Assembly (NCBI RefSeq): GCF_900582195.1 | Contig: NZ_UTHA01000297.1 | Coordinates: 84,488 to 148,487, forward strand | DNA: 64,000 bases | Reading direction: 5' to 3' | Source of the DNA: Pseudomonas viridiflava | GTDB taxonomy: Bacteria > Pseudomonadota > Gammaproteobacteria > Pseudomonadales > Pseudomonadaceae | Shown here: in pieces, positions 34,579-43,763 of the stretch | Layout: each line of letters starts with the position of its first letter | Position numbering within the stretch: position 1 is the first letter of the stretch | Translations under genes and position numbers: made by a program | The notes under the pieces: generated by a model | Told to the model about the DNA's origin: nothing | Database searches by the model: none | What the model saw: the letters and a program-made list of their open reading frames with translations, nothing else

Positions 34579-34719
34579 AGCAATCGCCCGCCGGACACAA
34601 AACCTGATGCCGCGCTGAAAAAGCTTTTTGACAGCATCACATTTCAACAGGTTAGAATCGCTGGCACGCAGACTGCATGGTCAGTTTGTGCCCGTCTTTC
34701 CGCTTCTGGAGTACTGCCT

Positions 34720-36462
34720 TTGAATGCGACGACCATCAACAGCCTGTTCTTGATCGGCGCGTTGCTGGTAGGTGCAAGCATTCTCGTCAGTTCTCTCTCC
34801 TCCCGTCTCGGCATTCCGATTCTGGTCATTATTCTTGCGGTCGGCATGGCCGCCGGGGTCGATGGCGGCGGGATCATTTTCGACAACTACCCGACGGCCT
34901 ATCTGGTCGGCAACCTCGCACTGGCGGTGATCCTCCTCGACGGCGGTTTGCGTACAAGGGTTTCGAGCTTCCGCGTGGCATTATGGCCGGCGCTATCGCT
35001 GGCCACGGTCGGGGTGTTGATCACCACTGGGCTGACCGGCATGGCCGCCGCCTGGCTGTTCGACCTCAATCTGATTCAAGGCCTGCTGATCGGCGCCATC
35101 GTTGGCTCGACCGACGCCGCGGCTGTGTTCTCGCTGCTCGGCGGCAAAGGCCTGAACGAACGGGTCACCGCCACTCTGGAAATCGAATCCGGCAGCAACG
35201 ACCCGATGGCGGTGTTTCTCACCGTGACCCTGATCGACATGCTCGCCAGCGGCCAGACCGGCCTGCACTGGAGTCTGCTGACGCACCTGATCCGCGAGTT
35301 CGGCATCGGGGGGGTGATCGGCCTCGGTGGTGGCTGGCTGATGTTGCAACTGGTCAACCGCATCAATCTGGCGGCGGGCCTGTATCCGATTCTGGTGATC
35401 GCTGGCGGTCTGGTGGTGTTCGCCCTGACCAACGCCTTGCATGGCAGCGGCTTCCTCGCCGTTTATCTGTGCGGTCTGGTCATTGGTAACCGCCCGGTGC
35501 GCAGCCGCCACGGCATTCTGCATATGCTCGACGGCATGGCGTGGCTGGCGCAGATCGGCATGTTCCTGGTGCTGGGGTTGCTGGTGACGCCGCATGATTT
35601 ACTGCCGATCGCCCTGCCTGCGCTGGGTCTGGCGCTGTGGATGATTCTGTTTGCGCGACCACTGTCGGTGATGGTTGGCCTGCTGCCGTTCAAGGCTTTC
35701 CATGGCCGCGAAAAAGCCTTTATTTCCTGGGTCGGCCTGCGTGGCGCGGTGCCGATCATTCTCGCGGTGTTCCCGCTGATGGCCGGGCTGCCGAATGCGC
35801 AACTGTACTTCAACCTCGCGTTCTTCATCGTGCTGGTGTCGCTGCTGGTGCAGGGCACGAGCCTGCCGTGGGTCGCCAAGCTGTTGAAGGTGACGGTACC
35901 GCCGGAGCCCGCGCCGATTTCCCGGGCGGCGCTGGAAGTCCACGTCACCAGCGAATGGGAGCTGTTCGTTTATAAGCTCGGCGCAGAGAAATGGTGCATC
36001 GGTTCGCCCCTGCGTGAGCTGAAAATGCCCGAAGGCACACGTATCGCCGCCCTGTTTCGTGGCCAGCAACTGCTCCATCCGTCGGGTAGTACGGTGCTGG
36101 AAGTCGATGATTTGCTGTGTGTTATCGGCCATGAGCACAACCTCGGCGCCCTCGGAAAACTGTTCAGTCAGGCGCCGCAACGCGGCCTCGATCTGCGCTT
36201 CTTCGGTGATTTCGTACTCGAAGGAGATGCCCAGCTTAAAGCGGTTGCTGCACTCTATGGCTTGCCGGCCGAGGGTATTGATCCGGACATGACCCTGGGC
36301 GCCTTCATCGCCCAGAAAGTCGGTGGTGCACCCATCGTCGGTGACCAGGTCGAGTGGAACAACACCCACTGGACGGTTGCGGTCATGGACGGGAACAAGA
36401 TCGGCAAAGTGGGCGTCAGATTCCCCGAAGGAAGTCGCCCGGGCCCCGGACTCTTCCTCTAA
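34720..36462 (+). CDS. nhaP2: K+/H+ antiporter, NhaP2/CvrA type
   Basis: A 580-aa CPA1 antiporter expected to extrude K+ in exchange for protons and so assist volume and pH control. About 12 membrane segments cover residues 5-395, with the ion-site region GAIVGSTDAAAVFSLLGGKG and ESGSNDPMAVFLTV. A cytoplasmic RCK_C/TrkA-C domain (about 410-490) and a CorC/HlyC-type domain to the end follow. The start is TTG (34720; reading NATTINSLFLIGALLVGAS); no in-frame ATG precedes TM1 and GGAG is 9 bases upstream. It is followed 34 bp later by mscK, so ion efflux and osmotic release genes are side by side (as PA5021-PA5022). Confidence 0.93.
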   Translation: MNATTINSLFLIGALLVGASILVSSLSSRLGIPILVIILAVGMAAGVDGGGIIFDNYPTAYLVGNLALAVILLDGGLRTRVSSFRVALWPALSLATVGVLITTGLTGMAAAWLFDLNLIQGLLIGAIVGSTDAAAVFSLLGGKGLNERVTATLEIESGSNDPMAVFLTVTLIDMLASGQTGLHWSLLTHLIREFGIGGVIGLGGGWLMLQLVNRINLAAGLYPILVIAGGLVVFALTNALHGSGFLAVYLCGLVIGNRPVRSRHGILHMLDGMAWLAQIGMFLVLGLLVTPHDLLPIALPALGLALWMILFARPLSVMVGLLPFKAFHGREKAFISWVGLRGAVPIILAVFPLMAGLPNAQLYFNLAFFIVLVSLLVQGTSLPWVAKLLKVTVPPEPAPISRAALEVHVTSEWELFVYKLGAEKWCIGSPLRELKMPEGTRIAALFRGQQLLHPSGSTVLEVDDLLCVIGHEHNLGALGKLFSQAPQRGLDLRFFGDFVLEGDAQLKAVAALYGLPAEGIDPDMTLGAFIAQKVGGAPIVGDQVEWNNTHWTVAVMDGNKIGKVGVRFPEGSRPGPGLFL

Positions 36463-36496
36463 ACTGCGTCCACTCTCACTTGCTTGACCGGTCTCT

Positions 36497-39400
36497 ATGC
36501 CTACCCTGCGCTCCTTTTTCGCCGCGGCCCTGTTGGGCCTGAGTCTCACTGTCGGCCCGCTGTACGCCGCCGAACCACCGTCCAGCGACGCCGTGCAGGC
36601 CAGTCTCGACAAACTGGCCGACAGCAAACTGCCGGATGCCGATAAAAAGAGCCTGCAGACCGTTCTGCAGAACACGCTCAATCAGCTGAACAATCAGCGG
36701 GATTACGAACAGAAGCTGATCGATCTCAAGCAGCAACTGGCGACTGCCCCCAAGCAGACCATTGAAAATACCCGTGAGCTGGCCCGCCTCAAAGCCAACG
36801 CGGTGGTGTCGGTGGCGCAGCGTTTTCCCAAGGAGTCGATTCAGCAACTGGAGCAAATCCTCACCGATCGCTCGACTCAGCAAAGTGACCTGCAAAAAGC
36901 CCTCGCCGACGCTAACAGCCTGATCATCACCGCGCAGACGCGTCCGGAGCGCGCCCAGGCGGAAATTTCCGCCAGCCAGACGCGCATCCAACAGATCAAC
37001 AACATCCTCAAATCAGGCAAGGACGCGGGTAAAACAGTTACTGCCGAGCAGCGCGACCAGTTGAATGCCGAACTGGCGGCGCTGAATGCGCTGATTCCGC
37101 TGCGTCGTCAGGAGCTGGCCGGCAACAGCCAGTTGCAGGATCTGGGCAATGCTCAGCATGACTTGCTCTCGGAAAAATCCGACCGCCTCGACCGCGAGAT
37201 TCAGGAACTGCAAACCCTGATCAACCAGAAACGTCTGGCGCAGTCGCAGGAGACCGTGACGCAGCAATCGATCGAAGCACAGAAGGCCGGTAGCAGCAGT
37301 CTGCTGGCCATCGAAAGCACGGCGAACCTCAAGCTCTCAGACTATCTGCTCAAAAGCACTGACCGCCTCAACGAAGTCACCCAGCAGAACCTGCAGACCA
37401 AACAACAGCTCGACAGTCTGACGCAAAGCGATTCAGCGCTGGACGAGCAGATCAGCGTACTCAAGGGCAGCCTGCTGCTGTCGAAGATTCTCTATAAGCA
37501 GAAACAAGCCCTGCCGCGCCTCAAGGTCGACCGCGATCTGGCGGATCAGATCGCCGATATTCGCCTGTGGCAATTCGACGTAAGCCAGCAGCGTGAGCAA
37601 TTGAGTAATCCGGCCGCCTATGTCGACAACCTGCTGGCGACTCAACCGCCGGAGCAGGTCACCCCGCAATTGCGCAAAAACCTGCTGGAGCTGGCCAATA
37701 CCCGCGCCGATCTGCTGGAGCGGTTGAACCGTGAACTGAGCGCCATGCTCAATGAGTCGATCACCCTGCAGCTCAACCAGAAACAACTGCTGAGCACCGC
37801 GCAGGGCCTGCGTGCGACCCTCGATGAGCAAATGTTCTGGATTCCGAGCAACAAGCCGCTGGATCTGGAATGGATGCGCGCGGTGCCGGAGCGCCTGAAA
37901 CGTCAGGTCGATACCCTGCCATGGGCCTCCAGCCTCAGCGAACTGACCGACGGCCTGACCCAGCGTCCGCTGCTGTTCCTGCCGCTGGCACTGCTGATCG
38001 GTGCCCTGCTGTGGCGACGCAAGAATCTGTACGCGCGGCTGAACAAGGTTCACCAGGACATCGGTCACTTCAAACGTGACAGCCAGTGGCACACGCCGCA
38101 GGCGATTCTGATCAATATTCTGTTGGCGATGCCGGTCGCGTTGGGCTTGGCCTTGTGTGGTCTGGCGTTGCAGATCGACGCCCGCGGGCAGAACGCCAAT
38201 ATGGGCGCAGCGTTGCTGCAAATGGGTCAGGCGTGGCTGGTGTTCTACACCGCTTACCGGATTCTGGCGCCGGGCGGCGTGGCTGAACTGCACTTCCGCT
38301 GGGAAAAACCTCAGGTCGAGTTCCTGCAAGGCTGGATCCGTCGACTCGGTCTGGTGGTGATGGCGCTGGTGACCATCGTCGCCGTTGCCGAACTGCAACC
38401 GGCGGCATTGGCTGACGACGTGCTCGGTATGCCGGTGGTTTTGACCTGCTACGCCCTGATGGCATGGCTGCTCAGCCGCTTGTTGATCGCCAGCCCGACG
38501 CACGAGAACACTTCGCTGTTCCGCAAAGCTGTCGGCGTGCTGTTCACCTTGCTGCCGATCGCCCTGTTCGTTGCAGTGTGCTTCGGCTACTACTACACCG
38601 CACTGAAACTCAGCGACCGGCTGATCAACACGCTGTACCTGCTGATGTTCTGGCTGGTGATCGAAGCCACGTTCGTCCGTGGCCTGAGCGTCGCCGCACG
38701 ACGTCTGGCCTACCAGCGTGCCCTGGCCAAACGTCAGGCAGCGAAAGAGGCTGGCGACGGCGAAGCGGTGATCGAAGAGCCGACCCTGGACATCGAAAAG
38801 GTCAACGAACAGTCCCTGCGCCTGATCCGTCTGGCCCTGCTCGGCGGTTTCATTGCCGCACTGTACTGGGTCTGGTCGGACCTGATTTCGGTGTTCTCGT
38901 ACCTCGACAACATCACCCTCTACGAATACACCAGCGGCACCGGCGCCAACATGAGCATGGTGCCGATCAGCATCGGCGACATGCTTGGCGCGCTGATCAT
39001 CATCGGCATCACCTTCGCCCTCGCGCGCAACTTGCCCGGCCTGCTCGAAGTGTTTGTGCTGTCCAAGCTCAATCTGGCCCAGGGCAGTGCCTACGCGACC
39101 ACGACGTTGCTGTCGTATGTGATCGCCGGTGTCGGTTTCGTCTCGACCCTGTCGACCCTCGGCGTCAGCTGGGACAAATTGCAATGGCTGGTGGCGGCGC
39201 TGTCGGTGGGTCTCGGCTTCGGTATGCAGGAGATTTTCGCCAACTTCATCTCCGGCATCATGATCCTCTTCGAACGTCCGGTGCGAATCGGTGACACCAT
39301 CACCATCGGCAATCTGTCGGGCACGGTGAGCAAGATCCGCATCCGCGCCACGACCATCACCGACTTCGACCGCAAGGACATCATTGTCCCGAACAAGACG

Positions 39401-39850
39401 TTCATCACCGGACAACTGATCAACTGGTCGCTGACCGATACCATCACTCGGGTAACGCTGAAGCTCGGTGTCGATTACGGCTCGGATCTGGACCTGGTCA
39501 AGGAACTGCTGCTCAAGGCCGCTCGCGAGAACCCGCGCGTACTGAAAGAACCCGAGCCGCACGTGTACTTCCTCAACTTCGGCGAAAGCACCCTCGACCA
39601 CGAATTGCGCATGCACGTGCGCGACCTTGGCGACCGTAACCCGGTGCTCGATGAGGTCAACCGCTTCATCAACCGCGAGTTCAAGAAGCAGCACATCAAC
39701 ATCTCGTTCCGCCAGATGGAGGTTTACCTGAAGAACCTTCACGGGCAGGAATACAAGATGGTGCCGATCGAGCCGGAGACGAAAACCATCGTGCCGATCG
39801 CCGACGATCAGAAACCGCTGCAAGAGCCGCCGCCGGCCAAACTCGACTAA
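36497..39850 (+). CDS. mscK: Mechanosensitive channel MscK (KefA)
   Basis: A 1117-aa MscS-superfamily channel opened by membrane tension and, in E. coli, by external K+. A signal peptide (FFAAALLGLSLTVGPLYA) leads into a long periplasmic helical region (about 25-480). About 11 membrane segments follow. The pore-lining TM3 equivalent is VAALSVGLGFGMQEIFANFI (about 899-918), then the MscS beta-domain FERPVRIGDTITIGNLSGTV and the alpha/beta C-terminal domain. Length equals that of E. coli MscK (1120 aa). It is probably co-transcribed with nhaP2. Confidence 0.95.
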   Translation: MPTLRSFFAAALLGLSLTVGPLYAAEPPSSDAVQASLDKLADSKLPDADKKSLQTVLQNTLNQLNNQRDYEQKLIDLKQQLATAPKQTIENTRELARLKANAVVSVAQRFPKESIQQLEQILTDRSTQQSDLQKALADANSLIITAQTRPERAQAEISASQTRIQQINNILKSGKDAGKTVTAEQRDQLNAELAALNALIPLRRQELAGNSQLQDLGNAQHDLLSEKSDRLDREIQELQTLINQKRLAQSQETVTQQSIEAQKAGSSSLLAIESTANLKLSDYLLKSTDRLNEVTQQNLQTKQQLDSLTQSDSALDEQISVLKGSLLLSKILYKQKQALPRLKVDRDLADQIADIRLWQFDVSQQREQLSNPAAYVDNLLATQPPEQVTPQLRKNLLELANTRADLLERLNRELSAMLNESITLQLNQKQLLSTAQGLRATLDEQMFWIPSNKPLDLEWMRAVPERLKRQVDTLPWASSLSELTDGLTQRPLLFLPLALLIGALLWRRKNLYARLNKVHQDIGHFKRDSQWHTPQAILINILLAMPVALGLALCGLALQIDARGQNANMGAALLQMGQAWLVFYTAYRILAPGGVAELHFRWEKPQVEFLQGWIRRLGLVVMALVTIVAVAELQPAALADDVLGMPVVLTCYALMAWLLSRLLIASPTHENTSLFRKAVGVLFTLLPIALFVAVCFGYYYTALKLSDRLINTLYLLMFWLVIEATFVRGLSVAARRLAYQRALAKRQAAKEAGDGEAVIEEPTLDIEKVNEQSLRLIRLALLGGFIAALYWVWSDLISVFSYLDNITLYEYTSGTGANMSMVPISIGDMLGALIIIGITFALARNLPGLLEVFVLSKLNLAQGSAYATTTLLSYVIAGVGFVSTLSTLGVSWDKLQWLVAALSVGLGFGMQEIFANFISGIMILFERPVRIGDTITIGNLSGTVSKIRIRATTITDFDRKDIIVPNKTFITGQLINWSLTDTITRVTLKLGVDYGSDLDLVKELLLKAARENPRVLKEPEPHVYFLNFGESTLDHELRMHVRDLGDRNPVLDEVNRFINREFKKQHINISFRQMEVYLKNLHGQEYKMVPIEPETKTIVPIADDQKPLQEPPPAKLD

Positions 39851-39862
39851 CCGTTCTATTCC

Positions 39863-39888
39863 CAGCAGAATGCTCGGACATTCTGCTG
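39863..39888 (+). promoter_or_regulatory. Perfect hairpin between mscK and selO touching the selO ribosome site
   Basis: CAGCAGAATG / CATTCTGCTG with loop CTCGGA. The last stem base is the first G of the GGAG (39888-39891) that serves the TTG start of selO. It could terminate mscK or limit selO translation. Confidence 0.5.
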
Positions 39889-39898
39889 GAGCCGGCCC

Positions 39899-41362
39899 TT
39901 GAAAGCCCTCGACGAACTGACCTTCGACAATCGCTTCGCCCGCCTGGGCGACGCGTTCTCCGCCCACGTTCTGCCCGAGCCGATCGACAATCCGCGTCTG
40001 GTCGTCGCCAGCCCGGCGGCTCTGGCCTTGCTGGATCTCGATCCGGCGACTGCTGAAACCGAGGAATTTGCCGAACTGTTTGGCGGCCACAAGCTATGGG
40101 CCGACGCAGAGCCGCGCGCGATGGTCTATTCCGGGCATCAGTTCGGCGGCTACACGCCGCAATTGGGTGACGGTCGTGGCCTGCTGCTGGGCGAGGTGTA
40201 CAACGCGGCCGGCGAGCATTGGGACCTGCACCTCAAAGGCGCCGGGCAAACGCCGTTTTCACGCATGGGCGATGGTCGCGCGGTGCTGCGTTCGTCAATC
40301 CGCGAGTTCCTTGCTTCCGAGGCGTTGTACGCACTGAACATTCCTTCGTCGCGCGCGGCGTGCGTGATCGGCTCCGACACTCCGGTCTGGCGTGAAAAGC
40401 AGGAACGCGCGGCGATGGTGCTGCGTCTGGCGCCGAGCCACATCCGCTTCGGCCACTTCGAATACTTCTATTACACCAAGCGTCCCGAGCAGCAGAAGCA
40501 GCTCGGCGAGCACGTGTTGGCGATGCACTTCCCCGAATGCCTGGAACAACCGGAACCGTATCTGGCGATGTTCCGCGAGATCGTCGAGCGCAACGCCGAA
40601 CTGATTGCCAAGTGGCAGGCCTATGGCTTCTGTCACGGCGTGATGAACACCGACAACATGTCGATCCTCGGCATCACCTTCGACTTCGGCCCGTTTGCCT
40701 TCCTCGACGATTTCGACGCCAACTTCATCTGCAACCACTCGGATGATCAAGGGCGCTACTCGTTCAGCAATCAGGTGCCGGTGGGCCAGTGGAACCTAAG
40801 TGCATTGGCTCAAGCGCTGACGCCGTTCATCAGCGTCGAAGCCCTGCGTGAAACCCTCGGCTTGTATCTGCCGCTGTTTCAGGCGCACTACCTCGACCTG
40901 ATGCGCCGCCGCCTCGGTTTCACCACGGCCGAAGACGATGACCAGAAGCTGCTGGAAGACCTGCTGCAACTGATGCAGAACAGCGGCGTTGATTACACGC
41001 TGTTCTTCCGCCGACTCGGTGAAGAGTCTGCCGAACAAGCCGTCGCCCGATTGCGTGATGACTTCGTCGACATCAAGGGGTTCGATGCCTGGGGTGAACG
41101 CTACGTCGCCCGAGTCGACCGCGATGGCGACGCCGATCAGATAAAGCGCCGCACCCGCATGCATGCGGTCAATCCGCTATACATCCTGCGCAATTACCTG
41201 GCGCAAAAAGCCATCGATGCGGCTGAGCAAGGGGATTACTCAGAAGTACGCCGGCTGCACGCGGTGCTGAGCAAACCATTTGAAGAGCAGCCGGGGATGG
41301 ACGGTTATGCCGAGCGGCCGCCGGAGTGGGGCAAGCATTTGGAGATCAGTTGTTCGTCTTGA
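39899..41362 (+). CDS. selO: Protein adenylyltransferase SelO
   Basis: A 487-aa pseudokinase-fold enzyme that transfers AMP from ATP to hydroxyl side chains of proteins; in E. coli it acts on redox and TCA enzymes. Family blocks visible are YSGHQFGGYTPQLGDGRGLL (about 80-99), GDGRAVLRSSIREFLASEAL, NTDNMSILGITFDFGPFAF with the metal ligands, and the C-terminal HLEISCSS, where the CSS cysteine takes the place of selenocysteine in animal SelO. The start is TTG at 39899 (KALDELTFDNRFARLGDAF), eight bases after GGAG. It may be co-transcribed with mscK, 48 bp upstream, and occupies the PA5023 position. Confidence 0.95.
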   Translation: MKALDELTFDNRFARLGDAFSAHVLPEPIDNPRLVVASPAALALLDLDPATAETEEFAELFGGHKLWADAEPRAMVYSGHQFGGYTPQLGDGRGLLLGEVYNAAGEHWDLHLKGAGQTPFSRMGDGRAVLRSSIREFLASEALYALNIPSSRAACVIGSDTPVWREKQERAAMVLRLAPSHIRFGHFEYFYYTKRPEQQKQLGEHVLAMHFPECLEQPEPYLAMFREIVERNAELIAKWQAYGFCHGVMNTDNMSILGITFDFGPFAFLDDFDANFICNHSDDQGRYSFSNQVPVGQWNLSALAQALTPFISVEALRETLGLYLPLFQAHYLDLMRRRLGFTTAEDDDQKLLEDLLQLMQNSGVDYTLFFRRLGEESAEQAVARLRDDFVDIKGFDAWGERYVARVDRDGDADQIKRRTRMHAVNPLYILRNYLAQKAIDAAEQGDYSEVRRLHAVLSKPFEEQPGMDGYAERPPEWGKHLEISCSS

Positions 41363-41369
41363 ACCAGCA

Positions 41370-41891
41370 TCAGGTAAACACATCGATTGGCACATTGAAG
41401 CGCTCTGCCAACCAACGAATCTGGCGCAAGTTAAGCTTGCGCTTGCCGTTCAAAATCTCCGAAACAACCGACTGAGTATCAACACCCGGCAAGTCGCTCT
41501 GAGTCAGGCCGTGCTCACGCATCATGTAGCCGAGAACCTCTTCGCCACTTGCCTGGGCCATGGGGTGATGGGTGTGATCCCATTCTTCGATCCAGTCACC
41601 GATGATGTCGACCAGGCTCATCAATGGGTGCGACTCATCATCGCCGGTAATTTCCAGCAGTTCGTCGGCTGCCAATACCAAAGCATCGTAGTCGTCTTCG
41701 TTTTCTGGCAACTGCAGAAAACGAGTTAAGAGACCCTGACTTTGGTCCGCAACGGAATCAAGGCAAACACTTTCAAAGCCAACAGAGTTCCCAGTGAGCG
41801 AACAACTCGTCCGGGCATTTAAGGTTTTTAGATATTCAGAGCCCTTCAAAAGCTCCGAGAGTGGAAGGCGTTTAACTTTCTTGGCGGTCAT
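41370..41891 (-). CDS. HigA-like helix-turn-helix antitoxin without a toxin partner
   Basis: A 173-aa protein whose C-terminal 120 residues follow the E. coli HigA pattern: an acidic helical dimerisation part (ENEDDYDALVLAADELLEIT, PLMSLVDIIGDWIEEWD), then a Cro/C1-type HTH (MMREHGLTQSDLPGVDTQSV, SEILNGKRKLNLRQIRWLAE). The first 50 residues are basic, then Ser/Thr-rich, and not typical of the family. The frame opens 10 codons further upstream; I chose MTAKKVKRLP at 41891, though neither start has a clear ribosome site. No HigB-like gene lies in the 188 bp upstream nor next to it, so it is an orphan antitoxin or a stand-alone regulator. Confidence 0.8.
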   Translation of the reverse strand: MTAKKVKRLPLSELLKGSEYLKTLNARTSCSLTGNSVGFESVCLDSVADQSQGLLTRFLQLPENEDDYDALVLAADELLEITGDDESHPLMSLVDIIGDWIEEWDHTHHPMAQASGEEVLGYMMREHGLTQSDLPGVDTQSVVSEILNGKRKLNLRQIRWLAERFNVPIDVFT

Positions 41892-41970
41892 AGGAATGGT
41901 ATTTCGCTCAGGTCGGCACAAGATGACCGATTAGATAAAATAGAGATAGTCAGCCTCCGCGCAGACGTGC

Positions 41971-42006
41971 GTAGGCCCTTTCCTCAATTGAGGAAGGTAA
42001 TGACCT
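41971..42006. promoter_or_regulatory. Nested palindrome between the HigA-like gene and trxC
   Basis: A perfect 16-bp palindrome TTCCTCAATTGAGGAA (41980-41995) lies within an outer inverted repeat GTAGG...CCTAC (41971-42006). It sits 80-115 bp before the HigA-like start and about 75-110 bp before trxC, and could be an autoregulatory operator of the HTH protein or control trxC. Confidence 0.45.
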
Positions 42007-42079
42007 ACAGAACAATTCCTTGATAATCGCGACTTTGCCTCCAGATCAGTCTCATAGACTTCCTGCCTGAGAACCCATC

Positions 42080-42514
42080 ATGTCCGAACCACTCCTCATC
42101 CCCTGCCCCTCCTGCAACGGCCTCAATCGCATCCCCGCCGAGCGCCTCGCGGACCAGCCAAAATGCGGCCGCTGCAAATCAGCCGTACTGTTGAGCAAAC
42201 CCTTCGAACTCAAGCAAGGCGATTACGCCAGCCAGATCAAGGGCGATCTGCCGCTGTTGGTGGATGTCTGGGCGGAGTGGTGTGGGCCGTGCAAGTCGTT
42301 TGCGCCGGTGTTCGAGCAGGCGGCAGCGCAGCTGGCGGGCAAGTGCCGCTTGGCCAAGCTTGATAGCGAAGCGAATCAGCAGTTGTCGGCGCAGTTGGGG
42401 ATTCGCTCGATTCCGAGTCTGATTCTGTTCAGGAACGGCCGGGAAGTGGCGCGGCAGAGTGGCGCGTTAACGTCGCCGCAGTTGATGGCGTGGCTGCGTA
42501 GCCAGGGGATCTGA
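42080..42514 (+). CDS. trxC: Thioredoxin 2 (TrxC)
   Basis: A 144-aa cytoplasmic zinc-containing thioredoxin. The N-terminal zinc ribbon has Cys9, Cys12 (CPSC) and Cys29, Cys32 (CGRC); the thioredoxin fold holds the active site WCGPC (67-71). It reduces disulfides under oxidative stress, and in many bacteria is OxyR-controlled. Length matches E. coli TrxC (139 aa). It is a single gene with a REP pair 9 bp after the stop. Confidence 0.95.
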   Translation: MSEPLLIPCPSCNGLNRIPAERLADQPKCGRCKSAVLLSKPFELKQGDYASQIKGDLPLLVDVWAEWCGPCKSFAPVFEQAAAQLAGKCRLAKLDSEANQQLSAQLGIRSIPSLILFRNGREVARQSGALTSPQLMAWLRSQGI

Positions 42515-42522
42515 CACCCCCC

Positions 42523-42612
42523 TGTGGGAGCGAGCCTGCTCGCGAAAGCGGTGGATCAGTTAACGAAGATGTCGACTGAACTGACGCATTCGCGAGCAAG
42601 CTCGCTCCCACA
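42523..42612. repeat. REP hairpin pair
   Basis: Inverted copies TGTGGGAGCGAGCCTGCTCG (42523) and CAAGCTCGCTCCCACA (end 42612) between the convergent trxC and parA-like genes. Confidence 0.93.
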
Positions 42613-42636
42613 GGGGTTCATGGATAGCTCAAGGGG

Positions 42637-43407
42637 TCAGTGATCTTCGAGCAAGTTGTGCAGTTCGACGAACTGCTGGGTCAGCTTGTGGCGCGGGTCG
42701 AGATGGATCAGCGGCATGCTGGCCTGGTGCGATTCGCGCATGCGCACCGAACTGGTCAGGTACACCGGCAATACCGGCAAACCTTCGGCAATCAACTCAT
42801 CAAGGATCTGCTGCGGCAGGCTCGCCCGGGCCTGGAACTGGTTGACCACGATGCCTTCGACTTCGAGGCCTTCGTTGTGGTCGTCCTTCAGCTCTTCGAT
42901 CTCTGCGATCAGTCCGTACAGGGCCTGGCGGGAAAAGCTGTCGCAATCGAAGGGAATCAGCACGCGATCAGCGGCAATCAGTGCCGACACCGCATAGAAG
43001 TTCAGCGCTGGCGGCGTATCGAGGTAGATGCGGTCGTAATCTTCGGACAACTCATCGAGCAACTTACGCAGTTTGTTGATCTTGTGCTTGGCCTCAAGCT
43101 TGGGCTGCAAATCGGCCAGCTCGGCCGTCGCGGTAATGATGTGCAGGTTGTCGAACGGCGTTTCGTAGATGTCCGCCTGGTTCTTCTTCGAGAACGGCCC
43201 CGATGACAGCGTCTGCTTGAAGAAGTCGGCAATACCCATCGGGATGTCGTTGCCGGTCAGCCCGGTCAGATATTGAGTGGAGTTGGCCTGGGCATCGAGA
43301 TCCACCAACAGCGTGCGATAACCCTCGCTGGCGCTGACCGCCGCCAGATTGCAGGCAATGCTGGACTTGCCTACGCCACCTTTCTGATTGAACACCACGC
43401 GCCGCAT
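42637..43407 (-). CDS. ParA/MinD-family ATPase
   Basis: A 256-aa ATPase with the deviant Walker A motif FNQKGGVGKSSIACNLA (about 6-22), Walker A' LLVDLDAQANST (about 34-45), and DRIYLDTPPALNF as the Walker B region. No partner parB is adjacent, so it is not a plasmid or chromosome partition pair; relatives at this place (PA5028 type) have no firmly known role. The start at 43407 (MRRVVFNQKG) follows a perfect GGAGG; the frame continues seven codons upstream. It is divergent from the aryl polyene cluster. Confidence 0.9.
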   Translation of the reverse strand: MRRVVFNQKGGVGKSSIACNLAAVSASEGYRTLLVDLDAQANSTQYLTGLTGNDIPMGIADFFKQTLSSGPFSKKNQADIYETPFDNLHIITATAELADLQPKLEAKHKINKLRKLLDELSEDYDRIYLDTPPALNFYAVSALIAADRVLIPFDCDSFSRQALYGLIAEIEELKDDHNEGLEVEGIVVNQFQARASLPQQILDELIAEGLPVLPVYLTSSVRMRESHQASMPLIHLDPRHKLTQQFVELHNLLEDH

Positions 43408-43646
43408 GACCAAACCTCCGTGTATCAAAGAATGACCGAGTGTAGATGCGCTCGACCTCGCTTCGCTACCTTCACGGACAAGGACTACAAAGTCAGGTGC
43501 AAATATCCGCGGACAGATAGCGCAATCGCCGCCATTGATCGCCGAGATTCCCGACAGACAAGCCGCTCATGATCTGGATAATGGCCAAGGGACAGCTTTC
43601 TTGCGAACCACTCGGTACATTTCATTGCGCAAAATGTAACCAGCAT

Positions 43647-43675
43647 TTGCTACACACTCGTCGCACCGGGATAAT
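43647..43675 (+). promoter_or_regulatory. Likely sigma-70 promoter of the aryl polyene operon
   Basis: TTGCTA (43647-43652) and GATAAT (43670-43675) are separated by exactly 17 bp, in the 356-bp gap 43408-43763 between the parA-like gene and the cluster. Transcription would start near 43682 and give an 82-nt leader. A ribosome site GGGGCGGGA precedes the ATG. The rest of the gap shows no clear feature. Identified by eye. Confidence 0.5.
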
Positions 43676-43763
43676 GCGCGCCACCCGGCGCCATGCGCCA
43701 CGTCAAGCCTGCTGCGGCTCTGGCCACTCAACGCGTCAACAAATGCCCGCAGGGGCGGGATGA

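Noticed and set aside
37433..40090. An 885-codon minus-strand frame over mscK
   Set aside because: It is antisense to a complete MscK and has a Gln/Arg/His-rich composition without motifs.
43569..43763. A 64-aa plus-strand frame in front of the pigment cluster
   Set aside because: Composition is unlike coding DNA here and it covers the probable promoter and leader.
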